Program-made: the position numbers and the translations under genes
Notes under the pieces: generated by a model
Told to the model about the DNA's origin: nothing
What the model saw: the letters and a program-made list of their open reading frames with translations, nothing else
Database searches by the model: none
In this document: in pieces, positions 37,124 through 45,529 of the stretch
Numbering within the stretch: position 1 is the first letter of the stretch
How the letters are laid out: the number at the start of each line of letters is the position of its first letter
DNA from: Methylophaga sp.
GTDB taxonomy: Bacteria > Pseudomonadota > Gammaproteobacteria > Nitrosococcales > Methylophagaceae
Direction of reading: 5' to 3'
NCBI RefSeq assembly: GCF_030651745.1
Contig: NZ_JAUSCC010000031.1
Coordinates: 1-51,279, forward strand
Length of the DNA: 51,279 nucleotides

Positions 37124-37894
37124 TTAATCATGATCCCGGATAAACACCCAATCATTTTTTTGACTCATTTCTTCGCTGTAACGATAGCCTTCTGAATCAA
37201 ATTGCTTGAGTTTTTCCGGTGAATTAATTTGCTGATCAATAATGTAACGGCTCATCAGTCCCCGTGCTTTTTTGGCGTAAAAACTGATCATTTTATATTG
37301 ACCATTTTTCCAGTCTTTAAAGACTGGCGTGATGATAGTTGCTTTGAGTTTTTTGGCGTTCACCGCTTTAAAGTATTCATTGGATGCCAGATTGATCAAC
37401 ACTCCATCTTGTAAAGCCGGTTCGGCTTCCAATGACTTCTGTAATTGCTCCCCCCAGAAAGTATAGAGATCTCTCCCAGCTTTATTCTGAAAGGGTGTAC
37501 CCATTTCTAAACGATAAGGTTGCATCAAATCCAATGGGCGTAAAACACCATATAAACCAGACAAGATGCGTAAATGTTGCTGAGCAAATTCCAAGCCTTT
37601 CTCATCAAGGGTTTCTGCTTCCAGTCCAGTATAAACATCGCCTTTAAATGCCAGAATGGCTTGCTTGGCATTTTCCGCAGTAAATGGTGTTTGCCATTGT
37701 TGGAACCGCGCCATATTCAATCCAGCAAGTTTGTCACTAACCTTCATCAGATTGGCAATTTCCTGAGAAGATAACTTTTTCAATTGATCGATCAATTGCT
37801 GGGATTGAGAAAGGAACCGAGGTTCGGTGTGTTTATCGGTATGCGAAGGGGTATCAAAATCGAGTGTCTTCGCGGGAGAGATTACAGTGAGCAT
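37124..37894 (-). CDS. yaaA: Peroxide stress protein YaaA
   Basis: 256 residues, full length for the YaaA/UPF0246 family. The N-terminus ([13 protein letters not shown]) and [20 protein letters not shown] are family signatures, and [13 protein letters not shown] lies near the end. In E. coli YaaA lowers free iron during peroxide stress and binds DNA. It is the second gene of a minus-strand run from the DUF4389 gene. Confidence 0.95.
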   Translation of the reverse strand: MLTVISPAKTLDFDTPSHTDKHTEPRFLSQSQQLIDQLKKLSSQEIANLMKVSDKLAGLNMARFQQWQTPFTAENAKQAILAFKGDVYTGLEAETLDEKGLEFAQQHLRILSGLYGVLRPLDLMQPYRLEMGTPFQNKAGRDLYTFWGEQLQKSLEAEPALQDGVLINLASNEYFKAVNAKKLKATIITPVFKDWKNGQYKMISFYAKKARGLMSRYIIDQQINSPEKLKQFDSEGYRYSEEMSQKNDWVFIRDHD

Positions 37895-37922
37895 AAGAAA
37901 GTTAAATTTCCTTTAGTTCGAA

Positions 37923-38288
37923 TTATTGTTTAGGTTTTGTCGGATCATCTTTATCAGTGATGTCTTCATAATCCGCAATATAATCGTCGTTATCGTATAC
38001 CGCTTCAACCTCTACCTCATCATACAAAGGATTGAACGGAAAAGGCTTTCTCTCGTCGTTATAGGTCAGAAATAACACCATTTGCTGGATAAAGCGGGAA
38101 AGATCTTTGGAAAAATTAAGAATAGAGGGGTTGGGACTACCACTGAATAACGCAAAGACAAATTGCACAATAACCACTATCGCCAGTACCGACATGGTCA
38201 GATACAGCACAAAACCGTAAAGCAGCATATACAGAAGCCGGATTAGTTGCGCTTTTTCACTGCTGTATTTCAGACTTGTATTATCCAT
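37923..38288 (-). CDS. DUF4389 membrane protein
   Basis: 121 residues: two membrane helices in the first 60, then RFIQQMVLFLTYNDERKPFPF, the DUF4389 signature, and an acidic tail (DDYIADYEDITDKDD). Function is unknown. GGAGAG precedes the ATG. It starts the minus-strand run and faces the TRAP permease genes. Confidence 0.82.
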   Translation of the reverse strand: MDNTSLKYSSEKAQLIRLLYMLLYGFVLYLTMSVLAIVVIVQFVFALFSGSPNPSILNFSKDLSRFIQQMVLFLTYNDERKPFPFNPLYDEVEVEAVYDNDDYIADYEDITDKDDPTKPKQ

Positions 38289-38447
38289 GTCATCTCTCCT
38301 CGTTTATTGGGTCAGTCGTATCACTTTACCACTTCCATTAAAGGTTGCGGATAACTGAACAGTAAATTTCATTTAATGGTGAATTGCTGGAGCAATTGAC
38401 CGCTTTGTGGGAAACTTCAACGTTTATTTTGCTGGTGACAATCAACC

Positions 38448-38975
38448 ATGGGCCGATTTTTTACCTCGTTGGAATTTTCGATAAACCGTTTTACCGAATT
38501 CACTGGAAAGCTCAGTAGCTGGTTGGTCTTACTGTTAGTGCTACTGACTTGTTATGACGTGATGATGCGTTATTTGTTCCAACAAGGCTCTGTTGGCTTG
38601 CAGGAGTTGGAATGGCACCTGTTTGCATTAATCTTTTTACTCGGCAGCGCTTATACCCTGAAACACGATGGTCACGTGCGGGTGGATATCCTTTATCGCA
38701 GTCAGCGGCTCAGTGATAAACATCGCGCCTGGATTGATGTCATCGGCATTGTGTTATTTCTCATGCCTTTTTGTGTGCTGATTCTAATCAGCAGTTGGCC
38801 ATTTGCCTATAACGCGTATTTATATCAGGAAGGCTCCCCCGACCCCGGTGGCCTGCCCTATCGATTTATTCTCAAGTCTGCTTTATTGCTGGGATTCCTG
38901 TTGTTGATAATCCAGGCAATCGCTGAGTTAATTCGCAATATCCGACTCATTCGCCAACAGCAGGAACAACAATAA
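38448..38975 (+). CDS. TRAP transporter small permease (DctQ-like)
   Basis: 175 residues with four membrane helices. LTCYDVMMRYLF, LQELEWHLFALIFLLGSAYTL and HVRVDI are the DctQ signature blocks. Together with the large permease it makes the inner-membrane part of a TRAP uptake system for a carboxylate-type solute. Its last base is the first base of the next gene (TAATG), so the two are coupled. No DctP binding protein is adjacent. Confidence 0.9.
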   Translation: MGRFFTSLEFSINRFTEFTGKLSSWLVLLLVLLTCYDVMMRYLFQQGSVGLQELEWHLFALIFLLGSAYTLKHDGHVRVDILYRSQRLSDKHRAWIDVIGIVLFLMPFCVLILISSWPFAYNAYLYQEGSPDPGGLPYRFILKSALLLGFLLLIIQAIAELIRNIRLIRQQQEQQ

Positions 38976-40279
38976 TGGAATACATGGCTCTGCTGATGTT
39001 TGGCTTGTTGATCCTGTTGTTGCTCTCAGGTTACCCGGTGGCCTTTGTATTAGGTGCCATCTCACTGCTATTTGGCAGTATTTATCTGGGTTTTGATTTC
39101 TTCCAGTTATTACCGTTTCGCATCTGGGGCATCATGACCAACTTCACCTTGTTGGCTGTTCCCCTGTTTGTATTTATGGGCGTGGTGCTGGAAAAGTCCG
39201 GAGTAGCAGAAGAGCTACTCGATACCATGGGACGAGTATTTGGCCGCATTCGTGGTGGGCTGGCAATATCTGTGGTCATGGTGGGTGCTTTATTAGCCGC
39301 AACCACCGGTGTGGTTGGTGCCTCAGTGGTGACCATGACTGTTATTGCTTTACCTTCCATGTTAAAGCGCGGCTATGCACCATCATTAGCCAGTGGCACT
39401 ATTGCCGCATCCGGCACCCTAGGACAAATCATTCCTCCAAGCATTATTCTGATTTTATTAGGTGATGTTATCGGTGTACCGGTGGGTGAATTATTTATTG
39501 GTGCTGTGGTGCCGGGCATCATGCTGATTGTGGCTTACACCCTATATATAGGTTATGTGGCTTGGCGTCACCCACATCTAGCACCCGCAGTGCAGGATGA
39601 TAACACTGAACTTTCCGCATTATGGCTTAGCGTTTTAAAAAGTCTGCTGCCACCATTGCTGCTCATTATCGCGGTATTGGGCTCAATTTTTCATGGTATC
39701 GCCTCTCCCACTGAGTCGGCTGCTGTAGGTGCATTGGGCGCATTGATTCTGGCTGCTTTGCATCGACGTTTGACCATGCCAAATCTGCGTGATGCCATGC
39801 AAAAAACTGCACGACTGACCAGTATGGTGTTTTTGATCTTTATCGGTGCCACAGCGTTTGGTCTGGTATTTGTCGGCATGGGCGGTGATGGGCTTATTCT
39901 GGATATTTTTTCCGGCTTACCTGGCGGCAAATGGACGTTTCTGATTATCAGCATGCTACTGATTTTTGTATTGGGTTTTTTCCTCGACTTTATCGAGATT
40001 TGTTTTATCGTCGTGCCAATCATTGCGCCAGTGGCAATTCATTTAGGCATTGACCCGTTATGGTTTGCCTTATTGATTGCGATTAACCTGCAAACGTCAT
40101 TTCTCACACCACCATTTGGCTTTTCGTTGTTTTATCTGAAAGCCAGTGCACCACCAACATTAAAGCTTATGGATATCTATAAAGGCATCACACCATTTGT
40201 CGCGATTCAGCTGGTGGTACTGGCATTGATCATAAGCTTCCCGATATTGACAATGTGGCTGCCTAACCTGATGGCTTAA
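38975..40279 (+). CDS. TRAP transporter large permease (DctM-like)
   Basis: 434 residues with about 12 helices. FVFMGVVLEKSGVAEELLD, ASGTLGQIIPPSIILIL, ASPTESAAVGALGALILA and NLQTSFLTPPFGFSLFYLK are conserved DctM features. It is the ion-coupled transport subunit. The substrate depends on a DctP protein encoded elsewhere, so none is assigned. Confidence 0.93.
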   Translation: MEYMALLMFGLLILLLLSGYPVAFVLGAISLLFGSIYLGFDFFQLLPFRIWGIMTNFTLLAVPLFVFMGVVLEKSGVAEELLDTMGRVFGRIRGGLAISVVMVGALLAATTGVVGASVVTMTVIALPSMLKRGYAPSLASGTIAASGTLGQIIPPSIILILLGDVIGVPVGELFIGAVVPGIMLIVAYTLYIGYVAWRHPHLAPAVQDDNTELSALWLSVLKSLLPPLLLIIAVLGSIFHGIASPTESAAVGALGALILAALHRRLTMPNLRDAMQKTARLTSMVFLIFIGATAFGLVFVGMGGDGLILDIFSGLPGGKWTFLIISMLLIFVLGFFLDFIEICFIVVPIIAPVAIHLGIDPLWFALLIAINLQTSFLTPPFGFSLFYLKASAPPTLKLMDIYKGITPFVAIQLVVLALIISFPILTMWLPNLMA

Positions 40280-40316
40280 TTGAGCATTTCCGCCTGTATG
40301 GAAATTAATTGCTGAT

Positions 40317-40362
40317 ACTGTACCAACGTACAGTTGTTATTTATTTTGCATATAAATACTAT
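40317..40362 (+). promoter_or_regulatory. Dyad (lux-box/SOS-box-like) overlapping a promoter
   Basis: ACTGTAC (40317-40323) and GTACAGT (40328-40334) form an 18-bp dyad, CTG-N10-CAG. It directly abuts a promoter-like pair, TTGTTA (40334-40339) and TACTAT (40357-40362) with a 17-bp spacer. The dyad is centred near -42.5 relative to the expected start, the position of LuxR-type activator sites, but CTGT-N8-ACAG also fits a LexA site. Confidence 0.5.
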
Positions 40363-40401
40363 TCAGCCAAAATTCATGTATTAAATAAAGGAATGAGTCA
40401 A

Positions 40402-41505
40402 GTGCATGTATCTAGATTAACGCTAGTCGGTCTCTTTTTTATCGGCATCAATCAGTTTGCTCATGCTGGCCCAGTCGACGCTACCTCATTACTCAACCAA
40501 TATAATCTCATCACCTCTGGCAATGTAAAAAGCACCTCAGAAGTTGAAGGCAATGCACTTATTGGTGGCAATGTAGATGGTGGCATGTACAACATGCATC
40601 AAACTTCGAATGCTGAGGTTCCGGCTCTGACGGTGGCCGGTAATATAAATGGCAACGTTATAACCAAAGGCAAAGGTCTGAATGTTGGTGGCAACATTGC
40701 CGGTAATGTCACCATGAACGATGGTGGTGATGCTTTTGTAGGCTCGGTATCAGGTTCATTACAAAACAATGCCAACGGTAACGGCTCATCTTCAGTTATC
40801 GGTGATATCTCGGGTTCTGTAAACACCAATGGTGGCAATACTACATATGGCGGCAACCTGACCGGCACAGCAAATGCAAACGGTGGTGGAACCCTATCCA
40901 ACCAACCTGTTACGGCACCCTTCAATCCAAGTACTGAAGCGTCAAATGCCATGACTGTATTAAGTGATTTTTCTAACCAATTATCCGGTCTCGACGCAAA
41001 CAGTGGCTATAGCATTAACGGCGGTAAGGTCACATTTAATGCAGTTGGTAACGACTCTGGTCTTGCCATCTTCAATATCACCGATGCAAAAAGCTTTTTT
41101 GACGGTGCCTTTGAGTTTGATTTCAGCATGACCAATACGCAAAGCATCCTGTTTAATGTGTTTGGTGGCGACAATACGGTATTGGATATCAAGGCTAACT
41201 TTCTGGCCAGTGCTGCGACCATCTACGGCTCAATCTTTTTATGGAATTTTGTCGATGCCACCGTGCTGAATCTAGTCAGCCAATTTGGCGGTACTATTCT
41301 GGCTTTGAATGCAGATGTAACAAATTACAATAATATCGAAGGTACGCTGGTCGCTAAGAACCTGACACAATACGGTGAAATCCACTCTCAACCACTTAAC
41401 TTTGTGCCACCGACACAAGTTCCTGTTCCTGGAGCTCTGCCTTTGTTTTTGAGTGGTTTGATCGGCTTTTTCGCGATGCGCCGCAACCGCAAAAAAACAC
41501 TTTAA
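40402..41505 (+). CDS. Choice-of-anchor A family PEP-CTERM surface protein
   Basis: 367 residues. Signal peptide (about 1-22, FAHA), a Gly/Asn-rich central region with repeated VxGNVxG-like steps, and choice-of-anchor A features (LNQYNLITSGNVKS). The C-terminus VPVPGALPLFLSGLIGF followed by a basic tail (MRRNRKK) is a PEP-CTERM sorting signal, cleaved and anchored by exosortase, and linked to exopolysaccharide-producing bacteria. A GTG start at 40402 is preferred: AAAGGA ends 9 nt before it but touches the ATG at 40393. The gene ends at a strong terminator. Confidence 0.82.
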   Translation: MHVSRLTLVGLFFIGINQFAHAGPVDATSLLNQYNLITSGNVKSTSEVEGNALIGGNVDGGMYNMHQTSNAEVPALTVAGNINGNVITKGKGLNVGGNIAGNVTMNDGGDAFVGSVSGSLQNNANGNGSSSVIGDISGSVNTNGGNTTYGGNLTGTANANGGGTLSNQPVTAPFNPSTEASNAMTVLSDFSNQLSGLDANSGYSINGGKVTFNAVGNDSGLAIFNITDAKSFFDGAFEFDFSMTNTQSILFNVFGGDNTVLDIKANFLASAATIYGSIFLWNFVDATVLNLVSQFGGTILALNADVTNYNNIEGTLVAKNLTQYGEIHSQPLNFVPPTQVPVPGALPLFLSGLIGFFAMRRNRKKTL

Positions 41506-41520
41506 TTTAGTCATAAAACC

Positions 41521-41554
41521 AAAAAGCCACCAACGACATCGTTGGTGGCTTTTT
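41521..41554. terminator. Bidirectional Rho-independent terminator
   Basis: AAAAAGCCACCAACGA (41521-41536) and its complement (41539-41554) form a perfect 16-bp stem that has A and T runs at its base. It can end both the PEP-CTERM gene (plus) and epmA (minus). Confidence 0.93.
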
Positions 41555-41578
41555 ATTTGCCTAGGTCAAAACACCGTC

Positions 41579-42547
41579 TCAGCTCTCAGTAAAAGCAATA
41601 CTTTGCACTTGGCTGATATGCTCTACGTTCATATGCAGCATCATTAATCGATCCAGCCCCAAGGCCACACCACTGCATTGCGGCAAACCGGTTTGCATGG
41701 CAATCAGCAGATTTTCATCTATCGGCATCGGTGGCTTGCCGTGTTGCTGACGTAGTTGGTTATCCCGCTCAAAGCGTTGCCGTAACTCTGCAGCATCACA
41801 TAATTCGTCATAGCCATTGGCCAGCTCCATGCCTCCAGCGTAAAGCTCAAAACGCCTGGCAACCGAATGACCTTCGGTATTGATTTCTGTTTTTGCTAAC
41901 TGCGCCTGGGAAGCAGGAAATTCGGTCACCATCACTGGCATGTCTAACATGTTAAGCTGAGGTTCAATCACTTCGCTCATCAGCATTTCCAGCCAACCAT
42001 CACGATCGGTTTGCCAGTCTTTAGTTAGCCCGGCAATTCGATCTAAAGCGAATTGTTTAAGTGTTTCATCATCGGCCTGATAAATATCCACCTGCATATA
42101 TTTCAAGAATAAATCACGATAGCGAAAGATGGCCGCTGCAGGTAAACCAATCACCTGTTGCATCAACGCATCCACTTCCGTCATTAAATCCGTCAGTGAA
42201 AAACCAGGGCGATACCACTCCAGCATCGAAAACTCGGGGGTATGTTGCCGTCCCAATTCACCATTACGAAATACCGTAGCAATCTGATAAATCGGTCCAC
42301 TGCCCGCTGCCAGCAAGCGTTTCATCGCAAATTCAGGTGAGGTATGCAGATACAGGGTTTTCGAGTCATTTCCGACTGAAAACCGGGTGGAAAAACTGTC
42401 AAGATACGGCGCAGTTGGCGCGGCCGAAGACAAAATAGGGGTACTGACTTCCAGCACATTCCGAGTTGAAAAAAAACGGCGGACATTGGCTAAAAGCTTT
42501 GCCCGCCGTTTTAACATGCTTTGCAATGGTTCGCCTTGAAGCATCAT
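41579..42547 (-). CDS. epmA: EF-P lysine ligase EpmA (PoxA/GenX)
   Basis: 322 residues, a class II lysyl-tRNA synthetase paralogue without the anticodon domain. Motif 2-type FRNGELGRQHTPEFSMLEWY and motif 3-type GVALGLDRLMML are visible. It adds (R)-beta-lysine to Lys34 of EF-P. It is downstream of efp on the same strand, with a 70-nt gap. Confidence 0.95.
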   Translation of the reverse strand: MMLQGEPLQSMLKRRAKLLANVRRFFSTRNVLEVSTPILSSAAPTAPYLDSFSTRFSVGNDSKTLYLHTSPEFAMKRLLAAGSGPIYQIATVFRNGELGRQHTPEFSMLEWYRPGFSLTDLMTEVDALMQQVIGLPAAAIFRYRDLFLKYMQVDIYQADDETLKQFALDRIAGLTKDWQTDRDGWLEMLMSEVIEPQLNMLDMPVMVTEFPASQAQLAKTEINTEGHSVARRFELYAGGMELANGYDELCDAAELRQRFERDNQLRQQHGKPPMPIDENLLIAMQTGLPQCSGVALGLDRLMMLHMNVEHISQVQSIAFTES

Positions 42548-42617
42548 TTATGCTTTAACTTTATGCATGTCATCGTTCAACATGCCAGATAAGAAGGCAA
42601 AAAATAAAAAGATAACT

Positions 42618-43190
42618 TTAATCTTTCTTGGCACGTTCAACGTAAGATGCAGAACGTGTATCAACCCGCAATACTTCACCGATTTCGATAAATAATGGTA
42701 CGCGAACCACAGCGCCAGTTTCCAAGGTTGCCGGTTTACCGCCACCACCTGACGTATCGCCGCGCACACCTGGATCGGTTTCTACAACTGTCAGATTAAC
42801 AAAGTTTGGTGGTGTCACCAGAAGTGGTGTGCCATTCCATAATGTTACTGTGTAAGTGTATTGCTCTTTGAGCCAGTCTTTACTTTCGCTAATGGCATTG
42901 GCATCAGCAGCATATTGTTCAAAGCTGCTCGGATCCATAAAGTGCCAGAACTCACCGTCGGTATAAGAAAATTCCAGATCCATTTCGACTACGTCAGCGC
43001 TTTCAACGGACTCGTTGGTTTTGAAAGTACGCTCGTTAACGCGACCAGTTTTCAGGTTACGGAATTTAACGCGGTTAAATGCCTGGCCTTTACCCGGTTT
43101 CACAAATTCATTTTCGATGATGCTGCAGGGATCGCCATCCATCATGAATTTCAGTCCGGCTTTAAACTCATTTGTACTATAACTTGCCAT
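42618..43190 (-). CDS. efp: Elongation factor P
   Basis: 190 residues with three beta-barrel domains. The modified residue K34 is present in the loop VKPGKGQAF, as expected for an EpmAB-modified EF-P, and the C-terminal [19 protein letters not shown] is typical. EF-P relieves ribosome stalling at polyproline. AGAGGT precedes the ATG. epmA lies downstream and epmB is divergent, so the whole modification pathway is here (EpmC was not seen). Confidence 0.97.
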   Translation of the reverse strand: MASYSTNEFKAGLKFMMDGDPCSIIENEFVKPGKGQAFNRVKFRNLKTGRVNERTFKTNESVESADVVEMDLEFSYTDGEFWHFMDPSSFEQYAADANAISESKDWLKEQYTYTVTLWNGTPLLVTPPNFVNLTVVETDPGVRGDTSGGGGKPATLETGAVVRVPLFIEIGEVLRVDTRSASYVERAKKD

Positions 43191-43243
43191 GCTTACCTCT
43201 TTTGGGGGACGATCGTCGCCTGTTCACAAAATCAAAGCCCACT

Positions 43244-44251
43244 ATGATACCGCAATCGCAAGCTGACGTAATCTTTGCTGATTGGCAGGATGAATTAAGT
43301 CATGCCGTTAAAAATCCTGCCATCTTGCTGCAAATGCTGGGGCTGGAGAATCGTCTGCAGGCGATTGATGCTGAGAGCTTAAAAAACTTTCCGCTAAGAG
43401 TGACGCAAAGTTATATCAATAAAATGCATTACGGCGATGCCAATGACCCGCTGTTGCGCCAGGTTTTCCCGCTGATTGATGAAAATAGTGAAGTTGAAGG
43501 TTTCTCAACCGATCCAGTCGGTGATCATCTGGCAATCAGCTCACCCGGAATTCTGCATAAATATCAGGGCCGGGCATTATTACTCACAACGGGTGCCTGT
43601 GCGATTCATTGCCGTTACTGTTTCCGCCGGCATTTTCCCTACAGTGAAAGTAATCCGTTAGCCAGTCAGTGGCAACAATCAATAGCCGCATTACAAAGTG
43701 ATAGCAGTATTCGTGAAGTAATTTTCAGTGGTGGCGATCCGCTGGCTTTAACTGACACAAAATTAGCGACAATGGTGCAAGACTTACAAAAAATTCCCCA
43801 TATCAAACGTCTGCGAATTCATACCAGACTGCCATTGGTACTGCCCAAACGGGTAACCCAAAGTTTACTGAACTGGATCAGCAACAGTCATTTACGAGTA
43901 GTCATGGTGATCCATGCCAATCATGCTAATGAAATTGATGCTGAAACCGCTGAAGCCTTATTACAGTTACGCAATGCCGGTTGTGAGTTGCTGAATCAGG
44001 CTGTTTTATTGCGTGGAATTAATGATGATGCAGAGAGTTTAATCGCGCTTAGCGAAAGATTAAGTGAAGTTCAGGTACTGCCCTACTATTTGCATTTACT
44101 GGATAAAGTACAAGGAGCCAGTCATTTTGATGTTGTCGAACAAAAAGGCATTGCCTTAATAGCGGCAATGCGCCGCGAATTACCAGGCTACCTTGTGCCG
44201 CGCCTGGTGCGCGAGCAACAAGGTGAAGCCAGTAAAACCATTATTGCTTAG
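43244..44251 (+). CDS. epmB: EF-P beta-lysylation protein EpmB (lysine 2,3-aminomutase-like)
   Basis: 335 residues. Radical SAM cluster C119-x3-C123-x2-C126 (CAIHCRYC), then FSGGDPL and the PLP-binding C-terminal region with LDKVQGASHF. It converts alpha-lysine to (R)-beta-lysine for EpmA. The ATG at 43244 begins MIPQSQ, close to the usual length; a longer frame from 43172 would overlap the efp 5' end. It is divergent from efp across about 53 nt, and its end overlaps gltA by 11 nt. Confidence 0.95.
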   Translation: MIPQSQADVIFADWQDELSHAVKNPAILLQMLGLENRLQAIDAESLKNFPLRVTQSYINKMHYGDANDPLLRQVFPLIDENSEVEGFSTDPVGDHLAISSPGILHKYQGRALLLTTGACAIHCRYCFRRHFPYSESNPLASQWQQSIAALQSDSSIREVIFSGGDPLALTDTKLATMVQDLQKIPHIKRLRIHTRLPLVLPKRVTQSLLNWISNSHLRVVMVIHANHANEIDAETAEALLQLRNAGCELLNQAVLLRGINDDAESLIALSERLSEVQVLPYYLHLLDKVQGASHFDVVEQKGIALIAAMRRELPGYLVPRLVREQQGEASKTIIA

Positions 44252-45416
44252 GCGCTTTTTTACGCTCAGACATTGGAATATATTCACGTTGTTCATGACC
44301 AACATAAATCTGTGTTGGCCGATAAATACGGTTATTGGAAATCTGCTCGCGCCAATGTGCCAGCCAACCGGCTGAACGTGCTACCGCAAACAAAGCAGTA
44401 AACTGATCTTCTGGAATGCCCATTTCTGAGTAGAGAATACCGGAATAGAAATCTACATTTGGGTAAACACCTTTGTGTCCAAGTCGATCCACACAGACTT
44501 CTTCCAATTTCATTGCCGTGGCGAACATCTTATCCAGTGAACCACCGCGTTCTTCCACCAGCTTGGTCACCAGTTTATGCAGGATTGTGGCACGAGGATC
44601 CTTAACTTTATATTCCCGATGCCCCATGCCCCAGATAACTTCTTTGTTGGCCAGTTTTTTATCAACCCAAGCTTCAACATTATCTGGGGAACCAATTTCC
44701 TGCAGCATGCCTACAACACGCTGATTCGCTCCACCGTGTAACGGACCGGAAAGCGTGCCAATGGCCGCAGAAATAACACTGTAAGGTGATGCCAGGGTCG
44801 AGCCGGCAACCAGTGCTGCAAACGTTGAAGCGTTCAAAGTGTGTTCAGCATGCAAGATTAAACAGACGTCCATAATACGGGCCATCAGACTATCCGGCTC
44901 TTTACCGGTAAACATATACAGCAGGTTTTCGGCGACCGATAAATCATCACGTGGATTGATTGGGTCATAGCCCTGACGCATGTGCTCCCACATGGCGACT
45001 AACGGCGCCATCTGCGCGATGATATTAACCGTCATATTGCGGACATAGTCGATATCTTTACAGCTATCCGCATCGGTCAGACATTCAGTACCCGGATAGA
45101 ACATACCCAAACTGCAAACTGCGGTTTGCAACATATCCATCGGATGACCGGTATGCGGGAAATGCCGCATCATTTCGCGGATGTGATATTTGATTCGATA
45201 GCTGCTGCGTAGCTGTTTGGAAAAGCGATTCAGGGCAGCTTTGGTAGGTAATTCGCCATCGAGTAACAATAGCGTAGTTTCTTCAAAAGTACTGTTGGTT
45301 GCCAGTGTTTCCAGTGGATAACCACGGTAACTAAGGATGCCTTTTTCGCCATCAATAAATGAAATGGCTGACTTTGTGGCAGGCACACCTTCCAGGCCGG
45401 GTAAAAAATCGCTCAT
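44241..45416 (-). CDS. gltA: Citrate synthase (short type)
   Basis: 391 residues. SYRGYPLETLA, HAEHTLNASTFAA, GPLHGGANQRV and GMGHREYKVKDPRA are the conserved active-site blocks, with catalytic His and Asp in place. It lacks the N-terminal extension of the E. coli GltA type, so it is the shorter dimeric type, which can also include 2-methylcitrate synthases. No prp genes are near, favouring citrate synthase. Its end overlaps epmB by 11 nt on the opposite strand. Confidence 0.9.
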   Translation of the reverse strand: MSDFLPGLEGVPATKSAISFIDGEKGILSYRGYPLETLATNSTFEETTLLLLDGELPTKAALNRFSKQLRSSYRIKYHIREMMRHFPHTGHPMDMLQTAVCSLGMFYPGTECLTDADSCKDIDYVRNMTVNIIAQMAPLVAMWEHMRQGYDPINPRDDLSVAENLLYMFTGKEPDSLMARIMDVCLILHAEHTLNASTFAALVAGSTLASPYSVISAAIGTLSGPLHGGANQRVVGMLQEIGSPDNVEAWVDKKLANKEVIWGMGHREYKVKDPRATILHKLVTKLVEERGGSLDKMFATAMKLEEVCVDRLGHKGVYPNVDFYSGILYSEMGIPEDQFTALFAVARSAGWLAHWREQISNNRIYRPTQIYVGHEQREYIPMSERKKAPKQ

Positions 45417-45467
45417 CTACTACCTCGTGTTTAAATCCAGCTGGTGGAGTTATTGAAATTGCGAGTC

Positions 45468-45473
45468 ATTATA
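45468..45473 (-). promoter_or_regulatory. Candidate -10 box of the citrate synthase gene
   Basis: TATAAT on the minus strand lies 52-57 nt before the citrate synthase ATG. The -35 region (GTTTCG, 17-bp spacer) is weak. Confidence 0.4.
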
Positions 45474-45529
45474 CTGCAATGGGCAAAGACCGAAACCCTG
45501 CCTCAAATCAGCAGGTGAACAGGTGAATT

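Noticed and set aside
40599..40952. Minus-strand frame opposite the PEP-CTERM gene
   Set aside because: It mirrors the Gly/Asn-rich codons of the real gene, has no start signals and no domain.
45512..45527. Tandem 8-bp repeat CAGGTGAA next to the fccB-like stop codon
   Set aside because: Only two units are present, with no further copies seen nearby; likely chance.
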